A stretch of DNA of 64,000 nt, from assembly GCA_949775045.1 (NCBI GenBank), contig OX459105.1, forward strand, positions 10,741,398 through 10,805,397, in the 5' to 3' direction. Source of the DNA: Metridium senile. Lineage: Eukaryota > Cnidaria > Anthozoa > Actiniaria > Metridiidae. Of this stretch, positions 44,490 to 57,100 are shown piece by piece (position 1 is the first letter of the stretch; every line of letters starts with the position of its first letter). The notes beneath the pieces are model-generated. The model was not told the DNA's origin. It searched no databases and saw only the letters and a list, made by a program, of their open reading frames with translations. The position numbers were made by a program, and so were the translations under genes.

Positions 44490-44988
44490 TTCCCTGCTAG
44501 CAGAGTCTTCCACAGTTCGATTCTGACGAGAGAAAGGAAGACTGCCGAATGAGACTGCATTCTTTGTAAAGCCGCCGTCCACAACCGCAGACAAATGATC
44601 CAGTTATAAAACCGGTTTTTACTGGTTATTTTAGATGCTTCATCTAAGCATCATAAACCAACTAAATTACAACAAAAAGCTATCAAATCTTTTCTGTCCA
44701 AGAGGGACACGTTTGTTTGTTTTCCAACTGGCTATGGAAAGTCATACATTTATCAACTTAGCCTGCGAATGGCCAAGCAAATGGCTGCTAAAGCTGGCGA
44801 TTCGAGCCCAGTCATCGTTGTAATATAAAATTGGCCTTAAAACTGTAAGTCGAGACACAAAAGGTCATCATGACGTCAGGGGTTGCTTAGTTACCTAACG
44901 CATATGCAAAAAAGAAAGCAGTCTCGCTCGGCAGAGTCTTCCTTTCTCTCGTCAGAATCGAACTGTGGAAGACTCTGCTAGCAGGGAA
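44490..44988. mobile_element. Pack-MULE-like element with captured helicase exon
   Basis: The ends are inverted repeats of about 70 bp starting TTCCCTGCTAGCAG, with the first 54 positions identical between arms. The element is flanked on both sides by GTCGCCATG (44481-44489 and 44989-44997), a 9-bp target-site duplication. Long inverted ends and a 9-bp duplication are typical of Mutator-like elements. Instead of a transposase, the interior holds one exon of a RecQ-like helicase (44637-44828). It is non-autonomous, and identical arms suggest recent activity. The superfamily is inferred from structure alone. Confidence 0.82.
44637..44828 (+). pseudogene. Captured RecQ-like helicase exon (Walker A)
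   Basis: The frame reads KPTKLQQKAIKSFLSKRDTF, then VCFPTGYGKS, then YIYQLSLRMAKQMAAKAG and SPVIVV, ending at a stop at 44826-44828. TGYGKS is the Walker A loop of RecQ-family helicases, preceded by the usual Gln-containing motif. A plausible acceptor (TTTTAG) ends at 44634, and GTAATA at 44820 would be the donor, so the exon was copied with its intron borders from genomic DNA. It has 63 codons and cannot be a functional helicase by itself. Confidence 0.85.
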
Positions 44989-45132
44989 GTCGCCATGCAA
45001 CAATTTCTGCGTTTTTCCATATTTGAGATTGCATTTGAGACATCAGTTAATAACTGTCTTTTTATAGTGTACAATATTTTCACCAATTTCATATATATTT
45101 TCAGTGTAACTTCCATTCAAAAGACAATGTCC

Positions 45133-48100
45133 TTATAGCTTTGATTTCATTTTGCCCATCAGTTTTTCTAGTTTCATAGCTATCATCATGTCCCCCTTGA
45201 TTTTAAGTTTGCCAGACATGAAGGCTTGTGTTGGGTTGAGCTTGCCTTGGAACATCTTGACAAAGTCTGCACAATCCATTGACATTGTACACTGGGCTTT
45301 ATCACCGGGATATGAACCATGACCTGCCGATCCTATCAACATGAGGAAGAAACAATAGATGTTACAGTCCTGGAGTAAATAAATAAACTATTCTATATTT
45401 TCACATAACCATTGTCATAACTGTTTTTGGGAGGTGGATATACACAGAATCGAAATATGGCGGCCAATTTGAATAAAAATTCTTTTTGACTGCCCAGCCT
45501 CGCATACATGTGAAAACTCTATTGTTTTCCAACGTGAACACAAGGCTAGACAGTCAAGAACAATAAGAGTACGTCATATTTCAATTCAGTCTATTGTGAT
45601 TAAAATTTCTTTGATTAAAATTAGCCTGATTTGAATTACAATAGCAATACAATTCGGCTTTCTGTGGATAATATACATTTACTTAAAATTGGGCTTCCTG
45701 TGGTGTATAATATTTTGTTGGGTTACCTGTGGAGAATATGGGCTTCCTGCTTTTTGAAAACTCATAAATGGGTTTCCTATGGTGTATGAATTTTGGATAA
45801 AAAATTGGGGAGGATCCTTCAAATGCTACTTTTGATAAATGAACAAGCAGTAGAATACAAACTCTTCCTCCTTTCCCCTCTCCCTCCCCCTAGAGAGCCG
45901 CTACGCAGGCTAACGTTAATGAGATACGCGTCGCGTTAACGTGCCTATGCAATGTGAAGAAAAACAAAAAAAATCGATCAATTTATCTGCAAACATGTAA
46001 TGTAGTGCTTATATAGAGCATTTCACATGCGTTTTATACAAATATATTATTTGTACGTGATAAAGTAAATGTTAAGTAAGCGCGTTCAGTAAATGTGGTC
46101 GCGTAAGGCATGATAAATTGAAAGAAATTTCAATTTGTACGCAATGAATAATACTACGAAATAATACTAAAGAAATTGTGTTCGAAGGTATACGCAAGGT
46201 CGCGTTCAGTACACGTGATCGTGTAACGTAACATTTAGATATAGCGATAAGTAAATGTTAAGTAAACGCGTTCAGTAAATGTGGTCGCGTAAGGCATGAT
46301 AAATTGAAAGAAATTTCAATTTGTACGCAATGAATAATACTACGAAATAATACTAAAGAAATTGTGTTCGAAGGTATACGCAAGGTCGCGTTCAGTACAC
46401 GTGATCGTGTAACGTAACATTTAGATATAGCGATAAGTAAATGTTAAGTAAACGCGTTCAGTAAATGTGGTCGCGTAAGGCATGATAAATTGAAAGAAAT
46501 TTCAATTTGTACGCAATGAATAATACTACGAAATAATACTAAAGAAATTGTGTTCGAAGGTATACGCAAGGTCGCGTTCAGTACACGTGGTCGTGTAACG
46601 TAACATTTAGATATAGCGATAAGTAAATGTTAAGTAAACGCGTTCAGTAAATGTGGTCGCGTAAGGCATGATAAATTGAAATAAATTTCAATTTGTACGC
46701 AATGAATAATACTACGAAATAATACTAAAGAAATTGTGTTCGAAGTTATACGCAAGGTCGCGTTCAGTACACGTGATCGTGTAACGTAACATTTAGATAT
46801 AGCGATAAGTAAATGTTAAGTAAACGCGTTCAGTAACTGTGGTCGCGTAAGGCATGATAAATTGAAAGAAATTTCAATTTGTACGCAATGAATAATACTA
46901 CGAAATAATACTAAAGAAATTGTGTTCGAAGTTATACGCAAGGTCGCGTTCAGTACACGTGGTCGTGTAATGTAACATTTAGATATAGCGTTATGTACGC
47001 AAAGATATCCGTAAGGAAAGAAACCGTAACAAGCCGTTAACATTTGACGTAAACGTACCTGAGCCGTTCTTTAAATCGAGATACCACAAACCAGCGTCCG
47101 TTCCAGAGACATCGAACTCAAACACGCCGTTGATAGTCTTGACAAGTTCTTCATCGCACATCGATTTGATTGTCTCAAATAATTGTGCTACGCTTCCCGC
47201 TGGGGTTGCGCCGGCTCCTGCTTCTTGCTCAGCCATTTTGATGTGATCTTTGATAATTTTCTCTGGGTTAGCTTCGTCAAGGAAGAAATCGGGAAGAAGT
47301 TCACCGCCTTGGGAGAAAAGTGAGTTATTAAAATTAAGTCAGATGACTTGTTTGTGACCATCTTTGACCTTTTAGTTCACGATTAACAAGATTTATAAGC
47401 AAGACTTACAAGAGAGACACGTTGTCTCTACGTCACGCAACAAAAGAGTCACACAACAACTGACTGATAATCTTTAAAAAAAAAAGTCACACAACGACTT
47501 GCCCTTTACCCACATTTTGAAGACTTCGTGAGACAAGAAAGCGTAAACATTACAAGCATAACGACGGAAAATACGTCAATGTAATGTAACCAAACTTTCT
47601 CTGGATTTGTTTAAATCTTCGGAAATCGTCATGGCGCATTTGATACTATAAAACATCTTTATCATTATTTTCATCGTAAACATCACTATTATCATCATCA
47701 ACATTACCATCATTATCATCGGTATCATCAATGCCATTTAGAATAAGAATAACTTTTTTATTGTCTCAATCTTCTAGCTGGACGCAGTGCGCCCTACTAA
47801 TCGGGGAGACTCACTCACACTCACTACCTCTACGTTTAAATATTTTGCACACAACTCGGCTCACATTTTCATTTTTGCTGAGGGAGGAAAACCGGATAAC
47901 CCGGAGAAAAACCCACGTGGCATAGGAGAGAAGAACACATCAAACATATTATCCATGCCCGAGCTGCTAGGCCACCCATGCCACCATTATCATCATCATC
48001 ATTATCGTCACCATATTCATCATCACGATATGATGAAAAAACGTTTTCAAAATTCTATATATACCTACCAGGAACGCACGAGTATTTTTCAAGATCATTG

Positions 48101-51100
48101 ACACCAACATCTCTAAGAATGTCCTCATCTATCAAGAACTGTCCAGTGTAAGAACGGCTATCTCGTGTTAATACAACATAGGCTGCATCAGCCATGATAT
48201 CGACCGTACGGCACTGCTTTATGGCATCGTCTCCGCCAAGCATTTTCATAGCTGCTGTTGCGATAGCTGATAGAAAACGAGTGGATTGTGTAATTATGTA
48301 ATGAAAAGACTGATAGAACAATGGAATAATGGATAGAACAATGAAGAAATAAATGAATGAATGGATGAACCAATCAATCATTACAATCCATCAACGAATA
48401 AATGAATGCCATGAAAAGACTGATAGAAGAAAGGAATAATGAATAGAACAATGAAGGAATGAATGGATGGATGAACCAATCAATCATTACAATCCATCAA
48501 CGAATAAATGAATGCCATGAAAAGACTGATAGAAGAAAGGAGTAATGAATAGAACAATGGAGAAATGAATGAATGAATGGATGAACCAATCAATCGATCA
48601 ACGAATAAATGAACGAATGGATGATTGTGTAATTATGCAATGAAAAGATTGATAGAAGAAAGGAATAATGAATAGGACAATGGATGAATGAATGAATGGA
48701 TAAATCAATCAATCATCGAATGAATGAATGAATAAATGAACGAATGAATGATTGCGTAATATTATGCAATGAAAAGACTGATAGAAGAAAGGAATAATGA
48801 ATAGAACAATGGAGAAATGGATGAATGGATGAACCAATCAATCATCGAATGAATGGATGAATGAATAAATGAACGAATGAATGATTGCGTAATATTATGC
48901 AATGAAAAGACTGATAGAAGAAAGGAATAATGAATAGAACACTGGAGAAATGAATGAATGGATGGATGAACCAATCAATCGATCAACGAATAAATGAACG
49001 AATGAATGATTGTGTAATTATGCAATAAAAGACTGATAGAAGAAAGGAATAATGAATAAACAATGGAGAATGAATAAACAATGAAGGGATGAACCAATCA
49101 ATCAACGAATAAATAAATCAACGAATAAATGAAAGAAAGAATGAATGAATGAATGAATGAATGAATGAACAAATGGATGGATGGTTGAATAAACGAATCA
49201 ATCAATCAACGAATGAATGAATAGAAAAAGAACAAATGAGTGAATGATTGAATGTATGGATGAATTGATGTATGAATAAATGATTGATGGAATAAATAGA
49301 TATATGAATGAATGAATAAAAGAATGGATGGATGGATAAATAGAACAAAGAATGAATAAATGAACAATCGAAATGAATGAGTAAATATATTAATGAACGA
49401 ATGACTGATGAATGGATGGATAAATGAATGAATGAAATACATTTATTTTTAAACAATGAATGAAGAAACGAACGAATGAATGAATAGATGGATAAATGAA
49501 CAAACGAAAAAAAAAGAACAAATGAAGAACAAATCCTCAATAGAATAAACCGAATACCTGTTTTAGGCCATAGAGCATTCACAGCTACACCATCATCTTT
49601 GAACTCCTCAGCCATTCCAAGAACACACATCGACATGCCATACTTAGCCATGGTGTATGCTGACAAAATAAATATGCACAGCCAGTTATGATTGTTTGCA
49701 AAACTATGCTTTACGCCATACTAAATAGACTTTTTCACAGTTCAAGTCCATGAAGTGCTAAAGCTTGAAACCTCAGTAAAGTTAAGTCAACCTTTTTTTG
49801 TGGTGTTACAAATTTCATTCTATTACATGTACCTATAAATAATAAAATAAATATTCAATCTTCTAGCTGGACACAGTGCGCCCTACTGATCGGGGAGACT
49901 CGCTCACTCTCACTACCTCTACGTTTTAATATTTTGCAGACAACTTAGCTCGCATGTTCATTTTTTCTGAGGGAGGAAAACCGGATAACCAGGAGAAAAA
50001 CCCTTGTGACATATGAGAGAAAAAAGCAAACTCAAATCACATATAATCCATGCCCGAGCCGGGGCTTGAATCTGGACCACAACGGTGAGAGGCCAGCACT
50101 CTCACCGCTAGGCCAACCATGCCAGTAGCCATCCATATCGTTTTATCAAACAACGATGCAGCCTATACTAGTTTATTTGCTACTTTCTATTCAATAATAT
50201 ATGTAATAATTTGTGATCGGAGGTGCAAATAAAAAACAATTGTCATTTGCCATCAGATTACTAAAGACGTTCATCACCAACAGTAAAAGCTACAAACTAT
50301 ATGTGCCTCCTTTAATGAATGTCTGTCTTTGTACATCCATCCCATTGTTAAGCACAGTTAATCTAGGCCTGCCTTTACAGCGAGAGTCCAGGGATTGGAC
50401 ACCCACTAAGATTTCAGACCATTATTGTTTTTTTACTCTGGTTTGCATGTTGTTTAGACATGGAATCATTCAGTCTAATTGTATCATCATTTGGCAAGTG
50501 AAGTATACACCTATTTCAATTAACGTTGGCCATCTGGAATGGTTGATCTGAGACTGATAGGAATTGTGGGAGCTCGTTAAACTGCAAATGCACTATTATA
50601 ATCACGCTTGAATATTAATGTTTACTTCTGAAATACTGTTATATGTAATTCAGCACCATTCAAGTGTGATTAAGACAATGTATTTGAAATTTAATGAACA
50701 CCCACAATTCCTGTCGGTCTCAGATCAACCATTCCAGATGGACAACGTTAATTGAAATAGGTGGATAAAATCAATGAAAGAACTAACGTTGGAGTTTCAT
50801 AAGTTAGTATAGTTTAGTAAACGAGCAGGAGTGTTTTATCAGGATTTAAACCACGCGGCAAAGCGAGTTTACTAAACGGCTTTAAAAGTTAACCTATATT
50901 TTTTGGAACTTATATTTTGTGTTTTTGCACAAAAAAATCAAGAATTTATGAAAGTTTGTTAGAGAAAATTCAGTTTATTAGAGAAAATTCAAATTAGGGT
51001 GAATCTTTATCAGGATTTAAAACACTTGTCATGGCTATAAGTAAGTAAAATAGTAAGTAAGAAACGTTATTTAAAGAGGGTAGCACTAAATAGCTAAAAG

Positions 51101-54100
51101 CTAATAAACTTGTGGCCCTCATAATCAATAGTTTACAAATTTACATTGATATGATATGATACAGGGCTGCAAATAATTTTCTCTATAAGCTGGTCATTTG
51201 TCAGGCCAGGGGCAAGTTTGACCTGTCAAAAACCCAGTCTGTTCGGACAAAAATATTAATTTTAAGTGAACATAATAAAAAAGAAAGAAAGAAATACCTT
51301 ATTCATACTATTTTAAGGGAAATTTGATTGGTCAAATGTCCGACCAGAAGCGGTCATTTACCAGTCAAATTCCGCTTTTTATCGGACATTTGTCCGATGA
51401 CTGGCGCTTATTTGCAGCCCTGTGATATGCTATGATTTCTTTTGTCAATTTGGACAAAATAGTCATGAATTATTAATGAAATGTTTAAGTACTATACAAT
51501 ATTCATATCTGATAGATCTGTATGAGATATATCCCATACAGGTCGGCGGCTCATACTGTATATATTACATGTCATTTTTTCAGGAAAGTTAAGTTAAGAT
51601 TTTTTATGGTGTTACAAATTCCATTCTATTACACAGTTACAGTGGTACCTCTATTAAGCGGTCACCCTTGGGACTTTCCAAAGTGGCCGCTTAATAGAGG
51701 TTGGTCGCTAAATAGAGGTATAGAATAGGTATAGGAATAGATTTGGGACTTTTTATTGTGGCCGCCTAATAGAGGGTGGCCGCTGAATAGAGGTATAGAA
51801 TAGGTATAGGAATAGATTTAGGACTTTTTATTGTGGCCGCCTAATAGAGGGTGGCCGCTGAATAGAGGTATAGAATAGGTATAGGAATAGATTTGGGACT
51901 TTTTATTGTGGCCGCCTAATAGGGGGTGACCGCTTAATGGGTGACCGCTTAATAGAGGTACCACTGTATTTCAAAAAAAAATGTTGAATATTGAATAGTG
52001 TATTTCAATACTGAAATGCATTTTGGTTCATGTTATATTATCTAAACTAAATTATTATAATTATTATTAGTGCATTTTATCCGAAACTATATACTAGCTA
52101 CAAATAGGAGCAGATTGCTGTATATTTACTTTTTATTTTCACATTGATGAGACCCATAATACCCTTGGGTCTTGGAATGCACTTTTCAGTATTCAACATC
52201 TTTTGAAATAGCTGTATATAATAGAAAGGATTTAGTATAGAACATACTAACCAACATGGTTCTTGAACCAAACAGGATTCATGTTCAGAGGTGGACTGAT
52301 GTTCAATATATGGGAATTCTTGCCTTTCTTCAGGTATGGTAGACAGGCCTGAGAACTACCAAACAATCAACAGTAAACATAATAATCACTAGCATCAAAC
52401 TACAATTGGCCTTTTCCAAAACGAGTAAAGGACTGGGTACTAGTTTCCCTAATTAATGTAATTAAAAAATGAATAATTAAATAGAGCACATCAAGATACA
52501 CCTACTTGCAAGAAAGTTGTCATACGATAAAAGAACATTTGTATTTAGTGTGTTAGGAATAAATTAAAAGTACAAAAGAAAGAGTTCAGCTTCAGTGATC
52601 ATCTTTTGTACTTTTAATTTATTCCTAACCCATTAAATACAAATGTTCTTTTTTTGTATGACAACGTTCTTGCAAGAAGGTGTATGTAAGATTCCCGAGT
52701 TTGGTTGCATTTGGGTGTGTTCTTACCAAGATACAGTCTCACAAAAATGCCTAAAAATAGAAGGAAATGTATGGTTTGGAAGGAAAATCCATACAATCCT
52801 TAGTTTGTAATTTTAGGCAGTTTTGAATGGCTGTAACACACTCAAATATCCAACCAAAAGCACCAAATCTCAGGAATCTTACATATCAGTAATCTGCTCA
52901 TTTATATTATGAGGTTCATTTCTGAATTACATTAATTAGAGAAACTAGTACCCAGTCCTCTACTTGTCTAATTTGATCATTTGCCAATGGGTGAATTCTA
53001 ATCAGGGATTCAAAACAATCAAAAACATTGTCATTATCATCGTCATTGCAATATAAAGTCCCTATTCTTGCCATCAGAGTTCACCATTGATTTGACATCA
53101 AATAAATAAAATATCTCTGTATTAATAAGTGGGTGTCTTTATCTCAGGACACCCGCCCGCAAGAGGTCTACAGATGTTTTATCTAGGTCTGCCTTTACAT
53201 TGAATGTCCACTACTTAGAACAGTCAATAAGCTTTTGAGACCACTAATAACTCTGGTTTCAGCTAATCTTAGCAAATAGTTCAGATCCATGGAAATTCAT
53301 CACTTGGCAAGAAAGGTGCATAGCAAGTCATGTATTTTATTAATATATAGGTAATATAATGAAATTTGTAACACCGTAAAAAATGTTGACTTTACTGACG
53401 TTTCTAGCTTTACCCATTCACTCCAACGAAGGGCTGAAGCTCAAAACGTCAGTAAGTCAACATTTTTTACGGTGTTACAAATTTCATTATATAACCTATC
53501 GTTTATATCAAACACCGACACAGGCTATACTAGTTTACTCGCTAGTTTCCATTTGTATTTTATTATAGTGAATTGAAATGCGTTTGGTGTATAAGTGAAA
53601 TTTAGATACATGAGAAAAATTTATGTTGTTCAAATTTACTATTAATATGAGATTAATATCGCCCTGGGACCCCCCACAGTTGCCCTTTAATTATTACATT
53701 GCCCAGCTACGTATCCAGCGTGGTTGGTCCTTGTGGTGTAGTCTGTTGTTAACACAATGGACTAGAAATCCAAAACCATGGGGTTCAATTCCCGCCAAGG
53801 GCAAATGATATTTTTCTAATGTATCTTTTTCTAATGTATCTGTTTTCCTAACTGTTCCCATAGAAATCATGAAAAAAAAATGTTGTAACAGTTTGTCAAA
53901 AGTATGTTTCGTCGAGTTTAAATAATCCCAAATTTTTCCGAAGAAAAAAATTTGGTTCTCAGCTGGGTTTGAACCCGTGAAAAATTTGGGGTTATTTACA
54001 CTCAACGAAACATACTTGACAAATCACATCTATACCGAGTGACAAAAACATTTTAATTTTACAAAAGTTGTAACAGTTATTTGGAATTATCTAAAATTGA

Positions 54101-57100
54101 ACAAGTTTAGTATGGAATTATATAATAGAAAATGTTGTTACATACCATAAATATGTCCCTCTTCCATTCACACTGCTCATAAGGTCATACCTGAAATATA
54201 TTGAATAATATTAATTTATAACCGCCAAAACAGCTTTTACTGTTCTTAATAGTCTTAAAGAAAAGAATGTTTGTTGAGGAACTTTTTTACCATTATTAAG
54301 GCTGATATTTGATTAAAGCAAGTTATTTTGTTTATATTCTGTATAACCCCCCTGGGATTATGGTGTAGTTCCTGGGAGGGTAAGGGTTAAGAATATACAG
54401 GACACAATTAACCTCAAAGTACACATTTAAAAAAAAAAACTTAATAAAACAACAGATTTTTCAAAACTAATGAGTTTTATTTAAAACTTCAACTAAATAT
54501 GTAATCTTTCTCATTTAAGCTTTCAGAAAATGTATACTTTGTAGGGAAATTGATGTAAGCTAAATGGGTTAAGAGCTTTTTAAAAAATGTACCGATTGTG
54601 TCCTGTATATCCTTAATAAAATTTTAAGAATGATAAAAAATGAAAATCTTCTGAACCAAAACCAAAAGCAAATGAACAACTTGCATTCAACGTGTATCCA
54701 CCGTTGGCATGACTTGTGACCCATCAGACTCTATTGGGTATTACTCAATAAACTACCAGCCTGCATAGTCAGGCTCTAGTGTAAGGGGAGGGGAGGGGTG
54801 GCGGAAGAGAGAGGGACAAGTAAACCTAAAAGCTGTGTAAATAATAAAGTATTAACACTAAAATGATATTATTCAATCACTTGCCATCAGATTACTAAAG
54901 ACGTTCATCACAAACAGTAAAAGCTACAAACTATATGTGCCTCCTTTAATGAATGTCTGTCCTCGTACATCCATCTCATTGTTAAGCACAGTTAATCTAG
55001 GCCTGCCTTTACAGCGAGAGTCCAGGGATTGGACACCCACTAAGATTTCAGACCATTATAGTTTTTTACTCTGGTTTGCATGTTGTATAGATTCAGTCTA
55101 ATTGTATCATCATTTGGCAAGTTAAGTAACGTAAAATCAACAATTTCAAACATTTATTTTTTAAACACTGCTATCTTACAACTGACTGATATTGAATTTG
55201 ATATGAAAACTTTATATACTTGATTATTGTTTAAACAAATAAGCATTTTGTGCATAATATACTCTCTGTAAAAATCTGAAACACAATAGACCAAATCGGC
55301 TAACGCATTGCTATGTATGTTTCCACCCAATTCAAATCTTTTGGAAATAAGATTCTTCATCTTATGTATTTCAATGTCACATGGAAACTTTTTGCGAAAA
55401 AAGCTTTTATTCCCAGAGGTCTTAAATTGAGTGGGAAGGTTCATAGCAGCATGTTAGCTAATGAGCATCCTCAGGAACCCAGGGGTAATCTTCTGTTACT
55501 CGTTTCTCGCTCTCAAAAAAAATACCCCTGGGAACGTAGTCTGTTGGAGCTTGTTCCGGAAGTCAAAATTGAAAATTATTTAATGACTTCCTTTGAATGG
55601 TTATCTTGATTTTCATTGGTCATACCCAGCAGGTCAACCAATCAGGAGAGAGCTGAATGTTGACTTCCGGAACAAGCTCCAACAAACTACATTCCCAGGG
55701 GTATTTTTTCTGGGATTGAGAAACGAGCAACAAAAGATTACACCTGGGTTCACTAGGATGGCCAATGAGGTTTATCACTCACTTTTTCATGGATGTTTCT
55801 GATGTACCAGTAAGGCTAATAGCACTTGCATTATTTACCAAGACGTCAATACCACCAAACTCTGTCACTCCTCTCTCTACAGCTTCAATAACAGTTTTTT
55901 CATCTCGTATATCAACAATACAAGGAAGACACTTTCCTCCTGCCTCCTCAACTATAACAAAAGAAGAAAAACTCAAATTAGTTTTATAATTTATAGTACA
56001 ATTATTGGAAATGCATTCAGTGTATAAGTGAAATAAAGATCATGAGAAAAATATCATATGCCCTTGGTGGGAATTGAACCCCATGGTTAATTACAGTACT
56101 TACTCGCTTATAAGAACCTGCAATTTAAGAACCTGTTAGCCTAAAAATATCAGTTTAGACCCCATTTACATAAGAACCTATTTAGCCTAAAATTTGAAAC
56201 AGGTTCTTATTTTAGAAAATGAACCTCAAAAAATCTTCAGGCAAAAAGAAAAGACATGACTCAAAAGTAGTGAACTTGAACATGTATACACTTCTAATAC
56301 TGAGAATTGAAATATCTACTAAAATGGGTCATGGTCACATACTGTCTAAAAGCCAGACCAGTTTTGGCATTAAATTAATATACATGCCACCCTTCTACCG
56401 GCCACGGGTAGTACTTCTCATTAAATAAGAATCCATTTAAGAACCTAAATAGCCTAAAATTCCACTAAACACCATTTACATAATAATAATAATAATAATA
56501 ATGACTTTATTAAATGACTTTGCAATTATTATTATAAGGATAAAAACAATTGAATTATGTCATTTTTACATGACTCGATGACTACTTTTAAATATAATAT
56601 ATAATATGGTATAGTATAGTATAAAAAGTCTGTATATTTATCAATTAAAATGTCTCACGGCAAACGGAATAAAACTGTTCTTGTACCGTTCTGTACGATA
56701 GTTTATTTGATACTTTCTTTTTTTACGTAGGTTATAGTTTTTCGTTGCTGTTTCCGGAAGTAGGTGTGAAAGTTTGCTTTTGTCGGATATGCGTTGAAAA
56801 AAGTTCTTACAAATATTATATCTTCTTACTGAAAGGAGTTCAAGTCCAGCTTTACCAAGTGCTTCTGTGTAGTTCAAATCAGGGTAGGCAATGAAAAGTG
56901 CTCTTTTCTGGATTCTTTCGATATTCTCGCTGAGGTAGGAGGGTAATCCGGTGTGCCATACCGGGCAACCATATTCAAGTATCGGTCTAGTAAAGCTGCA
57001 AAAGATCTGACATAATTGGCTCGGTTTAAAACCTGACCTTCTAAGGACTCGTAAGATGTACAAACGCTTTGAGGCTTTTGTAGTAATTTTCTCAATATGT

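Larger units (their letters stand above)
43116..45132. other. Convergent intergenic region CAAP1-HSDL2
   Basis: It holds a foldback element at 43155-43320, T-rich sequence at 43440-43475, a family I AT-rich MITE at 44025-44175, and the helicase-exon-bearing element at 44490-44988. I see no intact gene. Both 3' UTRs must fall here. Confidence 0.7.

Noticed and set aside
46060..46985. CRISPR-like array
   Set aside because: The repeat is contiguous with 186-bp units and no spacers, in an animal intron.
52252..52349. HSDL2 exon 5 starting at the nearer acceptor (CTCAG)
   Set aside because: It breaks the phase with exon 4. The acceptor 6 bp upstream gives the conserved CSQACLPYLKK with the right phase.
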